DNA of 8,775 nt from an uncultured Clostridia bacterium (GTDB lineage Bacteria; Bacillota; Clostridia; Oscillospirales; Acutalibacteraceae). The stretch is taken from NCBI GenBank assembly GCA_947302895.1, contig CAMYWU010000052.1, forward strand, positions 1-8,775, in the 5' to 3' direction. Position 1 is the first letter of the stretch; every line of letters starts with the position of its first letter. The position numbers and the translations under genes are program-made. The notes beneath the pieces are model-generated. The model saw nothing but the letters and a program-made list of their open reading frames with translations, was not told the origin of the DNA and ran no database searches. Positions 7,324 to 8,775 of this stretch are shown here, in pieces.

Positions 7324-7398
7324 CGGGTCGTCGGGGACGCCGACCCCTACTGTCTCGCCGATATGTGCAATGTAGGGGCTGGCGTCCTCGACAGCCCG
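7324..7398. repeat. BIME/REP-like inverted repeat pair between trmO and ylmH
   Basis: Two 27-base arms (7324-7350 and 7372-7398) are inverted copies with five mismatches, all transitions, separated by a 21-base spacer. Each arm also folds on itself: GGGTCG with CGACCC in the left arm, and GGGCTG with CAGCCC in the right, each around a ten-base loop. Both arms have GTAGGGG at the inner end, when read towards the outside. The base differences between arms are compensatory within each small stem. This is the form of an extragenic palindromic element with a pair of opposed REP units. The surrounding DNA is AT-rich while this block is GC-rich, suggesting insertion. It carries no gene. Confidence 0.8.
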
Positions 7399-7406
7399 AA
7401 TAATAT

Positions 7407-8063
7407 TTACTTCTTTATTGTAATAACCTCTAAAACATTATCTTTAACTCTGAACTTAACCTCAAACCCTGCAAACTTAAATCCGTAAATCCTGCTTTCA
7501 TCCTCGTGGTAAGCAGGGCGTGGGTCGTTTTTAAGAATCTGTAAAAGCGTTTTCATCTGCTCTTCCGACAGACAATCAAGAAGTTTATCGTCAACTTCAA
7601 CTTCAAGCATATTAAATGCTCGTCTTTCAGTAAAACCGCCCTTTGCATTCCCAATGCAATCGCTGTATGGGATATAGGGCTTAATATCGTAAATCGGAGT
7701 TTCGTTCATCAAATCAGCACCGCTGACAATTAACTCTCCGTTTTCGATTCTTTCAAGCTTAACACAGGATAAACCGAGGTTGTTCGGGCGAAAAGGCGAA
7801 CGGCTTGCAAAAACGCCGACTCTTTCATTTCCGCCAAGCAGGGGAGGACGAACAGTCAGGGAGTGGCTATCCCTTATGTTTTCTGAAAAGCCCCAGATAA
7901 GCCATATGTGGCTGAATTCATCAAGCCTTTTGATTGCGTTGATATCAGCAAATTCCTTTTCAAAAACAATTTTTGAAAGGATTTGGCTAAGTCCGCTCTG
8001 GCGGGGGATTGCAAATTTATCGCTGAAATCATTATATATTTTTGCAACGGGTTTTATTTCCAT
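7407..8063 (-). CDS. trmO: tRNA (N6-threonylcarbamoyladenosine37-N6)-methyltransferase TrmO
   Basis: This 218-residue protein of the TrmO/YaeB (UPF0066, TsaA-like) family methylates N6 of t6A37 in certain tRNAs using S-adenosylmethionine, in the cytoplasm. Motifs in order are I-P20-R-Q-S-G-L near the N-terminus, H52-I-W-L-I-W-G-F, P73-P-L-L-G-G-N-E-R-V-G83-V-F-A-S-R-S-P-F-R-P-N94, E121-T-P-I-Y-D126-I-K-P-Y-I-P-Y133, and a C-terminal D-P-R-P-A-Y block followed by Y-G-F. The usual T-R-S-P-F-R-P-N-P-I-G is S-R-S-P-F-R-P-N-N-L-G here, a mild variation. The E. coli enzyme is 235 residues, so this one is full length. The start at 8063 is preceded by only a weak purine stretch (AAAAGAGC). It probably heads a short minus-strand unit with ylmH, although the inverted repeat now separates them. 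Confidence 0.93.
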   Translation of the reverse strand: MEIKPVAKIYNDFSDKFAIPRQSGLSQILSKIVFEKEFADINAIKRLDEFSHIWLIWGFSENIRDSHSLTVRPPLLGGNERVGVFASRSPFRPNNLGLSCVKLERIENGELIVSGADLMNETPIYDIKPYIPYSDCIGNAKGGFTERRAFNMLEVEVDDKLLDCLSEEQMKTLLQILKNDPRPAYHEDESRIYGFKFAGFEVKFRVKDNVLEVITIKK

Positions 8064-8092
8064 TTTTCTGCTCTTTTCAATCGTTTTTAACT

Positions 8093-8101
8093 ATTATAGC
8101 A
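8093..8101 (-). promoter_or_regulatory. Extended -10 promoter element for trmO
   Basis: On the minus strand the bases read TGC followed by a consensus TATAAT, about 30 bases before the trmO ATG. The candidate -35 at 8121-8116 is TTATGA with 17-base spacing and is poor, which is typical for TGn-extended -10 promoters. Confidence 0.6.
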
Positions 8102-8129
8102 TATATTTTCAAAAATCATAAATTAATTT

Positions 8130-8151
8130 TTTAATATTCGTTTAATATTCG
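8130..8151 (+). repeat. Perfect 11-bp tandem repeat (TTTAATATTCG x2) in the divergent intergenic region
   Basis: TTTAATATTCG occurs twice head to tail at 8130-8140 and 8141-8151, followed by a partial third-like TTATTTA. The period is about one helical turn. It lies 43 bases upstream of the TTG start of the secreted protein and upstream of the trmO -10, so it could be a regulator-binding site for either; no regulator is identifiable. Otherwise the 130-base gap holds only AT-rich sequence and the two start regions. Confidence 0.6.
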
Positions 8152-8176
8152 TTATTTATGGTGTAAACAGAAAAAA

Positions 8177-8184
8177 GGGAAGGA
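8177..8184 (+). promoter_or_regulatory. Ribosome binding site that selects a TTG start
   Basis: GGGAAGGA ends nine bases before TTG 8194. An in-frame TTG at 8185 is too close to it, and no ATG lies in frame near here, so 8194 is the best start. Confidence 0.65.
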
Positions 8185-8193
8185 TTGAGAAAT

Positions 8194-8775
8194 TTGAAGC
8201 TTTCTTATAAAATTTTGTCGCTCGTTCTTTGCATATGCTTAGTCGTTTTGAGCATAGCCGAAGCAATATTTGTTCGCGCGTCGGATTCTGCGCTTGAAAT
8301 TGAAACTCAGGAAATTTCAAATACTGGGGCAATTATAACTGCAAACGATGAAATCGTTGCAACAACCGAGGACAGCGACCTTGTAGCAATCGAACAGACC
8401 TCGGATAAAAGCGTAACCGTAAGCGCTGTTGAGGGTGCAGTCGGAACGGCTGAAATAAATATATCCTGCTACGGTGAGGAAGATCGAACGGTTGAAATTC
8501 CCGTTGGCTATACAACCTTTGTTTTTGATGGAGATACCCTAACCGTTATCAAGGGTAAATCGAATAACTATGAAATAACGGGAATTAACGCCGCAGGCGA
8601 GGAGTTCACAGCTAATTCCGCAACCGAAAGCTATCTTATTCCTTCATATACTGATGAAGACGGCAACACCTGCTATAAAAACACCTCTGATTATTCAATC
8701 TGTGTTGAAATCAAGAAGAAGGGCGGCAAATTTGTTTTCACGGGCGAGAGCGAAGATATGGCAATTGCCGTAAAA
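8194..8775 (+). CDS. Secreted protein with signal peptide and Ig-like (Big_2-like) region, 3' partial
   Basis: The frame is open from TTG 8194 to the window end (194 codons) and continues beyond. It opens with M-K-L-S-Y-K, a hydrophobic core (about residues 7-22: I-L-S-L-V-L-C-I-C-L-V-V-L-S-I-A) and a likely cleavage site after A24 or A29 (V-R-A/S-D-S). There is no convincing lipobox, so export rather than lipid anchoring is expected. Residues ~45-105 look like a bacterial Ig-like domain (D-S-D-L-V-A-I-E...V-T-V-S-A-V-E-G-A-V-G-T-A-E-I-N-I-S), and a second beta-rich unit follows (T-F-V-F-D-G-D-T-L-T-V). Such modules are common at the front of large cell-surface or carbohydrate-active proteins of gut Clostridia, but the catalytic part, if any, is outside the window. 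It is divergent from trmO. Function unknown. Confidence 0.75.
   Translation, partial: MKLSYKILSLVLCICLVVLSIAEAIFVRASDSALEIETQEISNTGAIITANDEIVATTEDSDLVAIEQTSDKSVTVSAVEGAVGTAEINISCYGEEDRTVEIPVGYTTFVFDGDTLTVIKGKSNNYEITGINAAGEEFTANSATESYLIPSYTDEDGNTCYKNTSDYSICVEIKKKGGKFVFTGESEDMAIAVK

Noticed and set aside
7324..7398. CRISPR array or IS terminal repeats
   Set aside because: There are only two inverted arms with a 21-base spacer and no direct repeat series, transposase or clear target duplication.
7780..8121. Plus-strand 113-codon open frame across the trmO start
   Set aside because: It is antisense to the conserved TrmO motifs, and its composition reflects the complement of that gene plus AT-rich promoter DNA.

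Overview
The window looks like a chromosomal segment of an anaerobic gut-type Clostridium relative (Clostridia, probably Oscillospirales/Ruminococcaceae). This is inferred from the AT-leaning coding sequence, strong GGAGG-type ribosome sites, a YlmH-type S4 protein, a TTG-started secreted protein with an Ig-like domain, and a GTAGGGG-type intergenic palindrome. No species can be named from the sequence alone.

Bases 1-6548 hold the 3' part of a tightly packed plus-strand operon of five genes with junctions of -4, -1, +19 and -1 bases. They encode, in order, a beta-hydroxyacid dehydrogenase (5' truncated by the window edge), an L-fucose/L-arabinose isomerase-fold sugar isomerase, a TauE/SafE (TSUP) anion exporter, a GPH-family sugar:cation symporter, and an 831-residue cytoplasmic protein that looks like a remote GH38/GH57-type glycoside hydrolase. 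A 13-bp-stem terminator closes the operon. The combination resembles sulfoquinovose (sulfoglycolysis) loci: GPH importers like YihO/YihP, a YihU-like sulfolactaldehyde reductase, an aldose-ketose isomerase, and a TSUP exporter for a C3 sulfonate. The expected GH31 sulfoquinovosidase is not visible, and the GH38/57-like protein sits where a glycosidase would be expected. My working model is import of an intact glycoside by the GPH carrier, intracellular hydrolysis by the 831-aa enzyme, isomerisation to a ketose, C3/C3 or C2 cleavage by genes upstream of the window, reduction of the C3 fragment, and export by the TSUP protein. The family calls are firm; the substrate is inference.

Bases 6597-8063 hold two minus-strand RNA-related genes, ylmH (S4-domain ribosome-associated factor) and trmO (tRNA m6t6A methyltransferase), convergent with the operon. 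Between them, at 7324-7398, lies a REP/BIME-like inverted repeat. It abuts an in-frame YlmH N-terminal coding remnant (7242-7319) that has no start codon, so the ylmH 5' end appears to have been removed by the repeat.

Bases 8064-8193 form a divergent regulatory region with an extended -10 promoter for trmO and a perfect 11-bp tandem repeat. From 8194 to the window end runs the start of a secreted protein that begins at TTG and has a signal peptide and an Ig-like region.
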